Shown: positions 51,765 through 60,734 of the stretch, one piece after another
Layout of the letters: every line of letters starts with the position of its first letter
How positions within the stretch are numbered: the first letter of the stretch is position 1
Assembly (NCBI RefSeq): GCF_002153375.1
Contig: NZ_MTBQ01000008.1
Coordinates: 102,962-166,961 of the forward strand
Direction of reading: 5' to 3'
Source of the DNA: Oceanobacillus rekensis
GTDB lineage: Bacteria > Bacillota > Bacilli > Bacillales > Amphibacillaceae
DNA: 64,000 bases
Translations under genes and position numbers: made by a program
Notes under the pieces: generated by a model
Seen by the model: only the letters and a program-made list of their open reading frames with translations
Database searches by the model: none
Told to the model about the DNA's origin: nothing

Positions 51765-51797
51765 GTATTAAAGCGTTGGGGGACAGGCACTTAAATT
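51765..51797. repeat. Half REP (right arm)
   Basis: GTATTAAAGCGTTGGGGGACAGGCACTTAAATT-type right arm only. It lies at the N-terminal side of the DUF4268 pseudogene, so the fragment is bracketed by REP sequence. Confidence 0.75.
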
Positions 51798-51845
51798 ATT
51801 AACTTCCTTAAATTATTGTAAATATTTAGTAAATAACATCACTTT

Positions 51846-52037
51846 TTGTATTCCTTTAACTATACTGAAGGAGGTTTAACAATTACATCTTGTCACGGGC
51901 AAGCGTATGTAACTTTGCAAGGAATGGTGGGGACGGAAAACACTAACTCATACTCCATTGTGCAGATTTACAAGGATCGCTTGGAAATAGACGGCTATGG
52001 CGGAGAGCCGGATCGTGTGTTAAATATACAGCAATAA
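51846..52037 (+). pseudogene. C-terminal fragment, probably of a metallophosphoesterase
   Basis: The frame reads GGLTITSCHGQAYVTLQGMV and SYSIVQIYKDRLEIDGYGGE, then PDRVLNIQQ. This is like the end of calcineurin-like phosphoesterases. The N-terminal catalytic part is absent, and the in-frame TTG at 51846 has no proper site. A terminator follows (52041-52077). Confidence 0.5.
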
Positions 52038-52040
52038 AAG

Positions 52041-52077
52041 AAATAGAATCTCGTTCATTATGGACGAGATTCTATTT
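52041..52077. terminator. Perfect 14-bp terminator hairpin
   Basis: AAATAGAATCTCGT and ACGAGATTCTATTT around 9 nt. It can serve the upstream fragment and the minus-strand metallopeptidase gene (ends 52204). Confidence 0.75.
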
Positions 52078-52203
52078 CCTTTATCAATCCAATTTCCGAA
52101 ATACAGGTTCATCTATGGTGAAATCACGTTTCCGCTTTTTGGCGATAGCCTTAACGTAAGAGTAAATACTTTGAGCAGTGTATCCAAGTTTTTCATAATA
52201 CCA

Positions 52204-53064
52204 TCACAATTCCCCAGCACCAAAAGTATCCCCATTCTCAAGATCCCCTGATTCAAATCCGCGATGAAACCATCGTTTACGTTGCTCTGATGTGCCATGT
52301 GTAAATGTATCAGGAACAACATAGCCTTGCGCCCGTTTCTGCAAGGTATCATCTCCGATTGCGTTAGCGGCATCAAGTGCTTCTTCCAGATCACCTTCAT
52401 CAAGCAAGTTCATGCTCTCTGCATGATGGGCCCATACACCTGCTAAATAATCGGCCTGAAGTTCAGAACGTACAGTCAGCTCATTCAATTCCTTCTCACT
52501 GACTCTCCCGCGTGCATTGTTTAGGTCTTTATTTAAGGAAAGAAGTGTCTGTACATGATGACCAACTTCATGCGCAACCACATAGGCCATTGCAAAGTCA
52601 CCAGGTGCTTGGAAATTCTTTTCCAGTTGATCATAGAAACTCAAATCGATATAAAGCTTTTCATCACCCGGGCAATAAAATGGTCCTACTGCTGCGCTTT
52701 GACCTCCACAGGCAGATTGTACATAATCAGTAAATAATACCAAGGTTGGTTCATTATATTCCATCCCATACTCATTGAATATGCTTGACCAGACTGTTTC
52801 CGTATCTGCAAGTACAACAGATACGAAATCAGCGAGTTCCGCTTCACGCTCTGTTTCAACGTATGGTGTTGTATTTTGGTAGTTAGAGTCTTGAGTTCCT
52901 GAAAGAAAATCAAGTGGATTCCCACCGAGAAACATGACAAGTAACAGGATGATAATTCCTCCGGTCCCGCCACCTGCGAGCATCGGAATACTTAAGCCTC
53001 TACCAGAGCTTTTTCCCCTTCGATCTTCAACATTACTGCTTTGCTTTCTGCCACGCCATTTCAT
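52204..53064 (-). CDS. KPN_02809/YpfJ-type neutral zinc metallopeptidase
   Basis: ATG 53064 (MKWRGRKQSSNVEDRRG) is chosen because GGGGGACAGG is correctly spaced upstream; that site is itself a REP half. The 286-aa product has a basic cytoplasmic N-terminus, one TM segment (GGGTGGIIILLLVMFLGG), a FCGGQSAAVGPFYCPGDEKLYIDLSFY-like region, and the zinc motif VVAHEVGHHVQTLL (HExxH-type), with QADYLAGVWAHHA supplying the third ligand region. It is membrane-anchored with the catalytic domain outside. Family is certain; the substrate is unknown. Confidence 0.9.
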   Translation of the reverse strand: MKWRGRKQSSNVEDRRGKSSGRGLSIPMLAGGGTGGIIILLLVMFLGGNPLDFLSGTQDSNYQNTTPYVETEREAELADFVSVVLADTETVWSSIFNEYGMEYNEPTLVLFTDYVQSACGGQSAAVGPFYCPGDEKLYIDLSFYDQLEKNFQAPGDFAMAYVVAHEVGHHVQTLLSLNKDLNNARGRVSEKELNELTVRSELQADYLAGVWAHHAESMNLLDEGDLEEALDAANAIGDDTLQKRAQGYVVPDTFTHGTSEQRKRWFHRGFESGDLENGDTFGAGEL

Positions 53065-53080
53065 TGCCTGTCCCCCATAA
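53064..53080 (-). repeat. Half REP acting as ribosome binding site
   Basis: On the minus strand ATGGGGGACAGGCAATG combines the REP right-arm sequence GGGGGACAGGCA with the start codon of the metallopeptidase gene. GGGGGA lies 8 nt before the ATG. Confidence 0.65.
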
Positions 53081-53264
53081 CTTATCATATGCTATTAGTT
53101 ATATACCCAATTGCTAAGGTTCTTATGTATCCTAAAGGGGTGCCAATGGATAGTGGCAGAAATGTAATGGTAACACGTTACTGCAGTCCACCTAGCAAAG
53201 GATCAATCCCCCACTTCTCTATCACTTTAACGTGGTGCCGGACTGACCCTTTATTTCCATTTCC

Positions 53265-53549
53265 CTATCTAAAAACACAATTAATCCCCTTCTGTATCCT
53301 CATATACCTCAGCATCATTCCAGCATGCCGCCCCTCTTCCGTATACCGATTTTGCAACCTTACAAGCCGATTAACAAACTGATCATCACAAAGGCAATAA
53401 TCTCTTGTCCTCCGGTAGCAAATATCATGTTTTCTGCATGCAGCATCTACCGCATTAACGGGGTTACCAGGCCCAGCACACCCTGGGCCACACCACTTAT
53501 AGCCAGGAATAACGCAAAAACGTGGAGACCTCCTTATCCTTCGATTCAT
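53265..53549 (-). CDS. Phospholipase A2-like small protein, copy 2
   Basis: This 94-aa protein is the paralogue of 46653-46934, with GYKWCGPGCAGPGNPVNAVD and AACRKHDICYRRTRDYC. All Cys and the His-Asp pair are retained. The C-terminus ends MLRYMRIQKGINCVFR. Substitutions are scattered and the frame is intact, so both copies are under selection or the duplication is recent. The same promoter-side block is present upstream. AGAG-type site before ATG. Confidence 0.75.
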   Translation of the reverse strand: MNRRIRRSPRFCVIPGYKWCGPGCAGPGNPVNAVDAACRKHDICYRRTRDYCLCDDQFVNRLVRLQNRYTEEGRHAGMMLRYMRIQKGINCVFR

Positions 53550-53755
53550 CTTCTCTCACTCCCTTAATATTTAATCACAGCCAGGTCTGTATAAATAAAA
53601 TATGATTTAGAAGAAAAATTGCGTAGACATACGTTCTAAAGTACTTGGTTATGAGGAAAGAATCATACAAAAAAGACCAACACTTTGCGTTAACCAAAGT
53701 GTTAGCCCTAATTACGAGAAAAAGGTTTCAATCCTCTACTTCTCGAAAGCATTAA
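53265..53755. repeat. Duplicated segment A, second copy
   Basis: See 46653-47195. It lies downstream of the zinc metallopeptidase gene start, same strand as copy 1. Confidence 0.85.
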
Positions 53756-54076
53756 TACTATACTTAACAGAATGGTATGATCTCCTAAGAGTAAAATTGA
53801 ACCCTTCTTCCTTACTAACTGAAGAGAGTCCAAGCTCTTCATGCAATTTCACCCTAAATTTTCCCTTTACCTTTCCCTATTAACTTTTACCATTTTCCAT
53901 GACTTTACAAGAGCATACACCATAAGCAGCAAATAATCGAAAATGGGAATGCAGTAATAATCATTACTTTTTGCAATGCCTGAGCTATAGGCGCATAAAG
54001 ATAAATTAAATGGTATGAGTCCAGTTAAAAACCGAACCCATACCATGTAAGCTGCTTATATAATTGTATCTAACAA
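53550..54076. other. Gap before the phosphonate operon end
   Basis: It contains the conserved upstream block of the PLA2-like gene (to about 53755), then AT-rich sequence without a gene, and the phnX terminator (54010-54047). Confidence 0.55.
54010..54047 (-). terminator. Terminator of the phosphonate operon
   Basis: ATGGTATGGGTTCGGTT and the complementary AACTGGACTCATACCAT form a stem on the minus strand, 30 nt after the phnX stop. Confidence 0.7.
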
Positions 54077-54892
54077 TTAGGCGTGCACTTCAGCCTTGTT
54101 CCCTTGATTAAGCTGATTGATTTGTTCTATCATGGAAGGCAGCTCGCTCATCGATTTGATGGTAAAATCTGCCCCATTTTGTAAAAAAGTTTGTCTTGTT
54201 TTATTAATAGCTTTCTCTTGATCTTCTTCAGACAACGCATCGAATTCCTCTATGCTAAGGCCCATTTCTGAGCTGCCAATAATAACACCTACCGCCCAAA
54301 CACCTGCACTGTTCGCCTCAGCAAAATCAGGGATTGTATCGCCTACTTTTATGACGTTCTTGGCTGCTGATAATTTTAATGCTTCCATGTTTCGATAGAT
54401 CATATAAGGATACGGTCTTCCAAGCGAATTTGTTGCATCAGGTGTTATGTAAAAATCTGGACTATAGCCTTTTTTCGCTGCTTCCGGAACAACAACATCC
54501 ATCATCTTTTGGGTATATCCTGATGTAGAACCAATTTTAAGCCCTTGGTTTTTTAAGTCGTTTATTGTCTCAACAACCTCTGGCTTAGGATCAGTGTACT
54601 CGGATAGGGAAGCCATAAGACCTGTTTCAAAATTAGTATATAAACTCTCTACATCTTGTTCATTATAAACTCTTCCAAACTTCTCTTTCCATAAAGCGGA
54701 AATTCGAGGCATGTCCAGCATCGCACGAATATGATCAATCTTAAGCAGTCCCATTGGGCCTCTTGCCTCTTCCATTGTTACCTCAATACCCACATCTTTA
54801 AAAATATTTACAAATGCATTTACCGGTGCAAAACACCCAAAATCAACCGTTGTTCCTGCCCAGTCAAAAATTACGCCTTCTATCTTTTTCAT
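54077..54892 (-). CDS. phnX: Phosphonoacetaldehyde hydrolase PhnX
   Basis: This 271-aa HAD protein has the nucleophile motif VIFDWAGTTVDFGCFAP (Asp at position 9), the catalytic Lys region (MGLLKIDHIRAML), SSGYT-like IGSTSGYT and VGDTIPDFAEANSAG. It splits phosphonoacetaldehyde to acetaldehyde and phosphate. Its ATG overlaps the phnW stop by 4 bp (ATGA). It completes 2-aminoethylphosphonate breakdown started by PhnW. Length is normal. Confidence 0.95.
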   Translation of the reverse strand: MKKIEGVIFDWAGTTVDFGCFAPVNAFVNIFKDVGIEVTMEEARGPMGLLKIDHIRAMLDMPRISALWKEKFGRVYNEQDVESLYTNFETGLMASLSEYTDPKPEVVETINDLKNQGLKIGSTSGYTQKMMDVVVPEAAKKGYSPDFYITPDATNSLGRPYPYMIYRNMEALKLSAAKNVIKVGDTIPDFAEANSAGVWAVGVIIGSSEMGLSIEEFDALSEEDQEKAINKTRQTFLQNGADFTIKSMSELPSMIEQINQLNQGNKAEVHA

Positions 54893-55983
54893 TTTACATT
54901 CACTCCCATATAATTTTCGATTACATTACATAATGTTTGTATATCTTCTTCATAAATTTCACCAATGTTTCCAATCCGGAATGTATTTATATGTGTCAGT
55001 TTTCCTGGATAAAGGACAAATCCTCTCTCTTTTACATAGTCATAAAAGTCTTCGAATGAAAAGGATTCATTCGGGAAAAGAAAGGTTGTAATGATTGGTG
55101 ATTGTTTTTCATCTGTTATATACGCATGGAATCCAATTTCTTTAAGCCTCTCTCTTAAAATTCGATTATTATTCTGATAACGGGAGAATCTCGCTGGAAT
55201 GCCTCCTTCTTCATCCAATTCATCGAGGGCTTTAGCAAATGCTGCCACTACATGTGTCGGAGAAGTGAAACGCCATTTCCCATCCTTCTTCATTTCCTTC
55301 CATTGATCATATAAATCGAATGACAAACTGCGCGAATTACCTTCACAAGCTATGAGCTTATCTATTCTAGCAATGACAAAACCAAAACCAGGAACACCTT
55401 GAATGCATTTATTGGCACTGCTTATTAAATAATCAATCCCTAGTTCAGGAACATTAATTTCCATTCCACCAAAACTACTCATGGCGTCAACGATGTACGT
55501 TTTCTCAAATTCCTTTGACAGTTTTGATACCATTTCAATTGGATTTAATATGCCTGTGGTTGTTTCACAATGGACCATGACGATATGCGTAATGTCTGAA
55601 TCCTCTTTTAAAATATTCCTAATTTCTTCTTCATTTGGGTATTCATTGTTAGCTACACGAAATTCCCTAAATGCTATTCCAATGTATTTTGCTATTTTTA
55701 CAATTCTTTCCCCATAGGCACCATTCGTTATAATTAAAGCCTTATCTTGATTCGAAATGGCAGAATTCATTACAGCTTCAACCGTAAACGTACCACTTCC
55801 TTGCATCAGTACAGTTGTATACTCTTTTGGATCACCACCTGCCAATTCAAGAATCTTAGCTCTTATTTTCTGTGTAAGGCTTTTATAATCATTTTCCCAA
55901 GTACAACGATCTAACAGCATTTCCTCTTTCACACTGCTTGTCGTCGTCAAAGGACCCGGTGTTAACAGTTTGTAGTGATTCAT
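54889..55983 (-). CDS. phnW: 2-aminoethylphosphonate:pyruvate aminotransferase PhnW
   Basis: This 364-aa PLP enzyme matches PhnW: LLTPGPLTTTSSVKEEMLLDRCTWE, VLMQGSGTFTVEAVMNSA, AMSSFGGMEI, and the PLP lysine in SSANKCIQGVPGFGFVIA. It converts 2-aminoethylphosphonate plus pyruvate to phosphonoacetaldehyde plus alanine. It lies downstream of the transport genes and overlaps phnX. Confidence 0.95.
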   Translation of the reverse strand: MNHYKLLTPGPLTTTSSVKEEMLLDRCTWENDYKSLTQKIRAKILELAGGDPKEYTTVLMQGSGTFTVEAVMNSAISNQDKALIITNGAYGERIVKIAKYIGIAFREFRVANNEYPNEEEIRNILKEDSDITHIVMVHCETTTGILNPIEMVSKLSKEFEKTYIVDAMSSFGGMEINVPELGIDYLISSANKCIQGVPGFGFVIARIDKLIACEGNSRSLSFDLYDQWKEMKKDGKWRFTSPTHVVAAFAKALDELDEEGGIPARFSRYQNNNRILRERLKEIGFHAYITDEKQSPIITTFLFPNESFSFEDFYDYVKERGFVLYPGKLTHINTFRIGNIGEIYEEDIQTLCNVIENYMGVNVK

Positions 55984-56014
55984 GGCTTTTTCTCTATTCT
56001 CCTTTATTTATGAT

Positions 56015-56857
56015 TTAGTCAGAAGTTGCTGGGAAGTACCGTTTTTTCAAACGAGTTGAAATAACCTCTAATAGAAAGGCAACAATGAGAATCGCATAGG
56101 TAATAAATCCAACCTCCCGCAGATCGAAGTAAAAGCTAGAAGCCATAAATAGATCAAATCCAATTCCGCCTGCTCCAGCTGCCGCTCCCATTGCGACGGC
56201 TACACCAAAGTTGATTTCAAACCGTAAGAAAACCCAGGATAATAAATAAGTAAAGGTAGACGGTAAGACACCACTTTTTACGATATGCCACCAGCTCCCA
56301 CCAGCTGATTGCAGTGCTTCCAAGATTCCCTTATCGACTTCTTCAAATGCTTCAGAAAATGCTTTGACTAAATATGCAATCGAATGAAACAACATACCAA
56401 GAACCGCCGCTTCACTTCCCAACCCTGCGGCAATTGCAAAGATCAAAACCCATAATACCGTTGGAACAGCCCGAATAAATGCAACAAATACGCGAACAAT
56501 TCTTGTTATGCCTACAGGGGCTAAATTTGTCGCAGCCATCAAAGAAAGGAAAAAGGCAATAACCGCACCAATTATCGTAGCTAAGAATGCTAAGCTAAGT
56601 GTTACCCCAACTTGATAAATGGCTTCTCCTAAACTCAAATGACTTAATGCCGGCTCAAGAAACATCACTTTCAAGTTATACGCTGTTTCCGTAATCGCTG
56701 AGCCTAATTCCAGCCCCGCATAGTTAAAGAATAGAAAGGCAACAAATGTCAAAATAGTTAGAATAACTACTGTCCATCTTAGTACTCGATCACCTTTATT
56801 ACCCGATTTTATATGAATTCGGCCGTCTTTCTTTCTCTTTATATAGGTTGCTTCCAT
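56015..56857 (-). CDS. phnE: Phosphonate ABC transporter permease PhnE (second)
   Basis: ATG 56857 (MEATYIKRKKDG) overlaps the stop of the first permease by one base (TAATG), with AAGGTGATT upstream, so I shortened the frame. About 280 aa with six TM helices and the binding-protein-dependent permease motif EALQSAGGSWWHIVKSGVLP. It pairs with the other PhnE as a heterodimer around PhnC. Confidence 0.92.
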   Translation of the reverse strand: MEATYIKRKKDGRIHIKSGNKGDRVLRWTVVILTILTFVAFLFFNYAGLELGSAITETAYNLKVMFLEPALSHLSLGEAIYQVGVTLSLAFLATIIGAVIAFFLSLMAATNLAPVGITRIVRVFVAFIRAVPTVLWVLIFAIAAGLGSEAAVLGMLFHSIAYLVKAFSEAFEEVDKGILEALQSAGGSWWHIVKSGVLPSTFTYLLSWVFLRFEINFGVAVAMGAAAGAGGIGFDLFMASSFYFDLREVGFITYAILIVAFLLEVISTRLKKRYFPATSD

Positions 56858-57648
56858 TATAGAATCACCTTCCGCACATAATTTGACATAAGGTCGACAA
56901 TGATAACGGTAATGACAATACATAATGTCACAAGCGCTACGGCATTATAATTTAACATCTTATAATACATATCAAAGGTATATCCAATTCCTGTTCCTGT
57001 TAAGATTCCTACCAATGTAGCATTCCGAATGTTGGTTTCTACCATAAACAACACCCAGCTGATCATCTGTGGCAAACATTGTGGAATAACAGCCTTACCT
57101 ACAATTTGGAAATAAGTAGCACCGGTTGCAGTTAAAGCTTCAACAGAACTTTGGCTCGCTTCATCAATCGATTCAATAAATGCCCTTGTTAAAAACCCTA
57201 CTGTCCCAACAAATAGAGCGAGAAAGCCTGTTACAGAATTTTGTCCAAAAGAAAGGAGCAAAACCAACGACCATGCAACAACTGGGATATTTCTTGATAC
57301 GGAAGCAATAAAACGGGCAAATACACTTAAAAAGTTATTTACTTTTGTCGTTTTTGAACCGAATACCCCTAAGAAGAGAGAAACAACAGCTGCTATCGTT
57401 GTTGCCGCTATAGACATAAAGGTGGTTTCAGCTAGTTTTTCCAGGATGGTTGGCAATTTATCAAGCGTTTCCTGCGTCACCATCAGATTAGAAAACATCC
57501 AGCCGATCGCTTTAGGGATTGTCACTAACCCATCTACAAAGTTAAATGATGTAATAGCTGATGATACATAGGTTAGAACGATGATGATGAGAAGTAAGAT
57601 TACTGTCTGCCATCTGTTCTTTCGCAACGTTTTTTCATTCACAGTCAT
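56857..57648 (-). CDS. phnE: Phosphonate ABC transporter permease PhnE (first)
   Basis: This 263-aa permease has six TM helices and the EAA-type loop EALTATGATYFQIVGKAVIPQCLPQMISW. GTG 57642 is a possible alternative start because AAGGAG is too close to ATG 57648. It is 6 nt downstream of phnC. Two PhnE genes in tandem are common in Firmicutes phosphonate loci. Confidence 0.93.
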   Translation of the reverse strand: MTVNEKTLRKNRWQTVILLLIIIVLTYVSSAITSFNFVDGLVTIPKAIGWMFSNLMVTQETLDKLPTILEKLAETTFMSIAATTIAAVVSLFLGVFGSKTTKVNNFLSVFARFIASVSRNIPVVAWSLVLLLSFGQNSVTGFLALFVGTVGFLTRAFIESIDEASQSSVEALTATGATYFQIVGKAVIPQCLPQMISWVLFMVETNIRNATLVGILTGTGIGYTFDMYYKMLNYNAVALVTLCIVITVIIVDLMSNYVRKVIL

Positions 57649-57654
57649 ATCTCC

Positions 57655-58419
57655 TTACGCTGTTATTAAATCTTCCGTTTTGGTTCCGTAAATTTTGTTA
57701 ATCTGTTGTTCAGAAAGTTCACGACTTGTTCCATTAGATACAATTTCCCCTTTATTCAAACCAATGATACGATCTGAATAATGTTGCGCCACATCCACTT
57801 GATGTAAATTCACCAAACATGTAATGCCCATTTCTGTACTTATTGATTTTAAAAGATCCATGATAATCTTAGAGGAACTCGGATCCAGTGAAGCAATCGG
57901 TTCATCACATAGGATAAGTTTTGGTTCTTGAATAAGCGCTCTGCATATCCCTACACGTTGCTGCTGACCACCACTTAATTGGTCACATCGCTTATATGCA
58001 TGTTCATGAATTCCTAGTTTTTCTAGCAGGTGAAAAGCATGTACCTTTTCTTCTTCTGTATATCTTCCTAACAGCCCCTGCAGTGTTGTTTTATAACCAA
58101 ATCGACCATGCAGTACATTCTCAATCACTGTCAAACGAGGGACGAGATTATAGTGCTGAAACACCATCCCAATATTCGCTCGCAAATTTCGTAATTCTTT
58201 TTTATTCAAACTTCCAACATCATGATTGTTAAAAATAATCTTTCCTTCATTAAATTCAACCATTCGATTAATACAACGCAGCAAGGTAGATTTACCAGCA
58301 CCAGACGGACCAATGATCGAAACAAGTTCTCCTGCTTTTATTTCAAAATGAATATTCTTTAATATTTGTTTGTCCGCTGTATATGACTTCCCAAGCCCTT
58401 CTACTTTTAACAATGACAT
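57655..58419 (-). CDS. phnC: Phosphonate ABC transporter ATP-binding protein PhnC
   Basis: This 254-aa protein has Walker A GPSGAGKST, Q-loop VFQHYNLVPRLTVIENV, signature QLSGGQQQRVGICRALI, Walker B LILCDEPIASLDP, and switch His in LVNLHQVDVA. It energises uptake of phosphonates through the two PhnE subunits. GGAG precedes ATG. It follows phnD by 100 nt. Confidence 0.95.
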   Translation of the reverse strand: MSLLKVEGLGKSYTADKQILKNIHFEIKAGELVSIIGPSGAGKSTLLRCINRMVEFNEGKIIFNNHDVGSLNKKELRNLRANIGMVFQHYNLVPRLTVIENVLHGRFGYKTTLQGLLGRYTEEEKVHAFHLLEKLGIHEHAYKRCDQLSGGQQQRVGICRALIQEPKLILCDEPIASLDPSSSKIIMDLLKSISTEMGITCLVNLHQVDVAQHYSDRIIGLNKGEIVSNGTSRELSEQQINKIYGTKTEDLITA

Positions 58420-58519
58420 ATGTATTGACTCCTTTTTAGAGCATATTAAGTAAGATTAAACAATTAAATTTAAGTACACTCTTACCCTTTTCATTTTCCC
58501 CTAATATGAAATACGTGTA

Positions 58520-59551
58520 TTACTGTGAAATCTCGCGAATCGGGTCATACCATTCATCTTCCACAGCCACTAGTCTTTCTTTATCACTTTTAGAGAATAA
58601 AGCGCTCTGTTCTGAATCTTCAGGGGCAAAGATTTTTTCATTATTTGCTACTTCATCTGAAGTTAATACCTCTTGAATTTTATCAAAATCCTCTTGTCCT
58701 ATTACATCCATATTCACAACAAATGGTTCATTTAATACTGGGGTGGAGCTCAGTAATGTGAATTCTTTGCCTGTAACTGTATTGAAGGGTTCCGCAGCAT
58801 TTTCTTTAATGCGATAAACAGCACCAACTGTACTTTCTTCTCCTTCAGCAAGCTCCACATATTCATCCACACAAGTATCACAGAATGCCGCAACGTCTGC
58901 ATTACCCGATAACAGATTGACTGCCGAACCTTGATGAGAGTTGCCAAATAATACTTGAGAGAATAATGGTCCGCTTTCCATTAAATTTTCTTCCGTTAGA
59001 TCTGCATATTCTTCTTGTTGTGAGAAATGAGCAATAATACTAGATGATGGAACTTTAAACCCTGAGGTTGAACTGTTTGATACGAATGAAAATCTTGTAT
59101 CTGCAATCGTATCAAGGGAGAATTCCCCGTCTTCTTTAAACTTGTCTTGCTCATCCACATTCACAGCTAACCAGCTATAGTATTTAGCATCATCCAATGT
59201 TCCGGATTCACCAGATTTTACGGCTATCGTTTCAATCGCATCATTTCTATTCTTTGCTTCGACATAACCTTGTGCACCCATGAATGCAAGGTCCGCATTG
59301 TTGTTTGCTAAAGTTTCAATTGCAATAGCGTAGTCCGTTGTTAATTGATGCTCTACCTCTTTACCTGTAGCCTCTGTAATAAGTCTTCCAATTTCATCAC
59401 GAGATGATTTCAAATCTTCACCAGACTCGTTGGGATACCAAACAATCTTAATCACATCATCAACTGTCGCAGTAGCGTTATTACCTCCACTACATGCCGT
59501 TAACAAAACAGTGAATACTAAGAGCATAATCAATAAAATTTTCGTTTTCAT
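58520..59551 (-). CDS. phnD: Phosphonate-binding lipoprotein PhnD
   Basis: This 343-aa protein has a lipoprotein signal peptide and lipobox (LLTACSGG). The PhnD-like binding domain shows IVWYPNESGEDLKSSRDEIGRL, NADLAFMGAQGYVEAKN and NSSTSGFKVPSSSIIAHF. It captures phosphonate outside the membrane for PhnC/E. GGAGAG precedes ATG. It is the second gene of the operon, after the iron alcohol dehydrogenase. Confidence 0.93.
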   Translation of the reverse strand: MKTKILLIMLLVFTVLLTACSGGNNATATVDDVIKIVWYPNESGEDLKSSRDEIGRLITEATGKEVEHQLTTDYAIAIETLANNNADLAFMGAQGYVEAKNRNDAIETIAVKSGESGTLDDAKYYSWLAVNVDEQDKFKEDGEFSLDTIADTRFSFVSNSSTSGFKVPSSSIIAHFSQQEEYADLTEENLMESGPLFSQVLFGNSHQGSAVNLLSGNADVAAFCDTCVDEYVELAEGEESTVGAVYRIKENAAEPFNTVTGKEFTLLSSTPVLNEPFVVNMDVIGQEDFDKIQEVLTSDEVANNEKIFAPEDSEQSALFSKSDKERLVAVEDEWYDPIREISQ

Positions 59552-59569
59552 TTTTTTCTCTCCTTTTCC

Positions 59570-60703
59570 TTAATAAATAGATAGTAGAATTTGTTTGACC
59601 TCTTCCTGCGTTAAAGCAACTGGGTTATTATCCATCCGGCCCTTTGTAAAGGCATTTGCGGCAACTTTATCGATTATTTCTTCATTAGCCTTGTAATCTC
59701 TAAGCTTGCTTGAGAAACCGGATAACTGATTGAAATGCTCAATAAGCCCTTGAACTTCATCGCAGCTGCTTACACCAAATGCTTGGAGCAACTTATCGTT
59801 TTCAATAATAGAGTCAAAATTGATTTTCAACACTTTAGCCAATGTGATGCTTGTTGCTATCCCATGGACCATTCCCAGTTCCAATGTCAGCGGATAGGAT
59901 ATCGAATGACATGCAGTCGTCCTCGTGTTACTAAATGCGAGCCCTGCATACAAGCTACCCAAAGCCATTTCATTTCTATATGTAACTTCAGTCGGATGGT
60001 TTAATACTTTTTCAAAGTTATGGACAATACGTTTGATTGCTTCTAAAGAATAGATTCTTGAAATTTCATTGGAGCTCTTTGACCAATAAGCCTCTGTTGC
60101 ATGACATAAAGCATCCAAAGCAGTGGAAGCCGTTAATCCTTTCGGTAATGATACGGTTAGCGTCGGATCAATGATGGCTGTATGCGCATATAAGTGTTCA
60201 CTATCAACCGACATTTTCACTCCGTTCGCGTGATCCCAAATCGTTGCCCAGCAAGTAACCTCAGAACCCGTACCTGAAGTTGTAGGAATGCCAATCCATG
60301 GGACGACGTTTTGATTTTCTACATATTGTTTTTGATCAATCATCGTACGTAATGCAGAGACAGACTCTATTTCCAAATCCTTTAATCCAGCTAATGATTT
60401 CGAAAGATCAAGAACACTACCTCCCCCAATTCCTACGATGCATTGATAATCAAAGTTTTCAATTTGTTTATAGTAATGAAACAAGTCTTCCACATCAGGA
60501 TTGGATATGTTTACTTCAATCTGCTTGACTTCAAAGTTCTCAAGGCTTTTATAAAGGTTACGTCCTGCCACCGATTCTGGAAAATCACCTCCTCGATGTA
60601 AAAGGACAATGTTGGTGAATCGAGGTTTGATCGTATTTAATACATCTTCAATGACATCTATGGAGTCTATTTTAATTCTGACTGGATTGTAATAGTTTCC
60701 CAT
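59570..60703 (-). CDS. Iron-containing alcohol dehydrogenase (phosphonoacetaldehyde/hydroxyethylphosphonate-linked)
   Basis: This 377-aa protein has the NAD-binding GIGGGSVLDLSKSLA, IPTTSGTGSEVTCWATIWD, and metal His residues in ALDALCHATEAYWS and GMVHGIA. It is the first gene of the phosphonate operon. Related enzymes reduce phosphonoacetaldehyde to 2-hydroxyethylphosphonate, or oxidise in reverse. Here, with PhnX present, oxidation of imported 2-hydroxyethylphosphonate to phosphonoacetaldehyde would make sense; this is inference. Confidence 0.88.
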   Translation of the reverse strand: MGNYYNPVRIKIDSIDVIEDVLNTIKPRFTNIVLLHRGGDFPESVAGRNLYKSLENFEVKQIEVNISNPDVEDLFHYYKQIENFDYQCIVGIGGGSVLDLSKSLAGLKDLEIESVSALRTMIDQKQYVENQNVVPWIGIPTTSGTGSEVTCWATIWDHANGVKMSVDSEHLYAHTAIIDPTLTVSLPKGLTASTALDALCHATEAYWSKSSNEISRIYSLEAIKRIVHNFEKVLNHPTEVTYRNEMALGSLYAGLAFSNTRTTACHSISYPLTLELGMVHGIATSITLAKVLKINFDSIIENDKLLQAFGVSSCDEVQGLIEHFNQLSGFSSKLRDYKANEEIIDKVAANAFTKGRMDNNPVALTQEEVKQILLSIY

Positions 60704-60734
60704 TCGGCTATTTCCTCTCTACTTTCGTCTTGTG

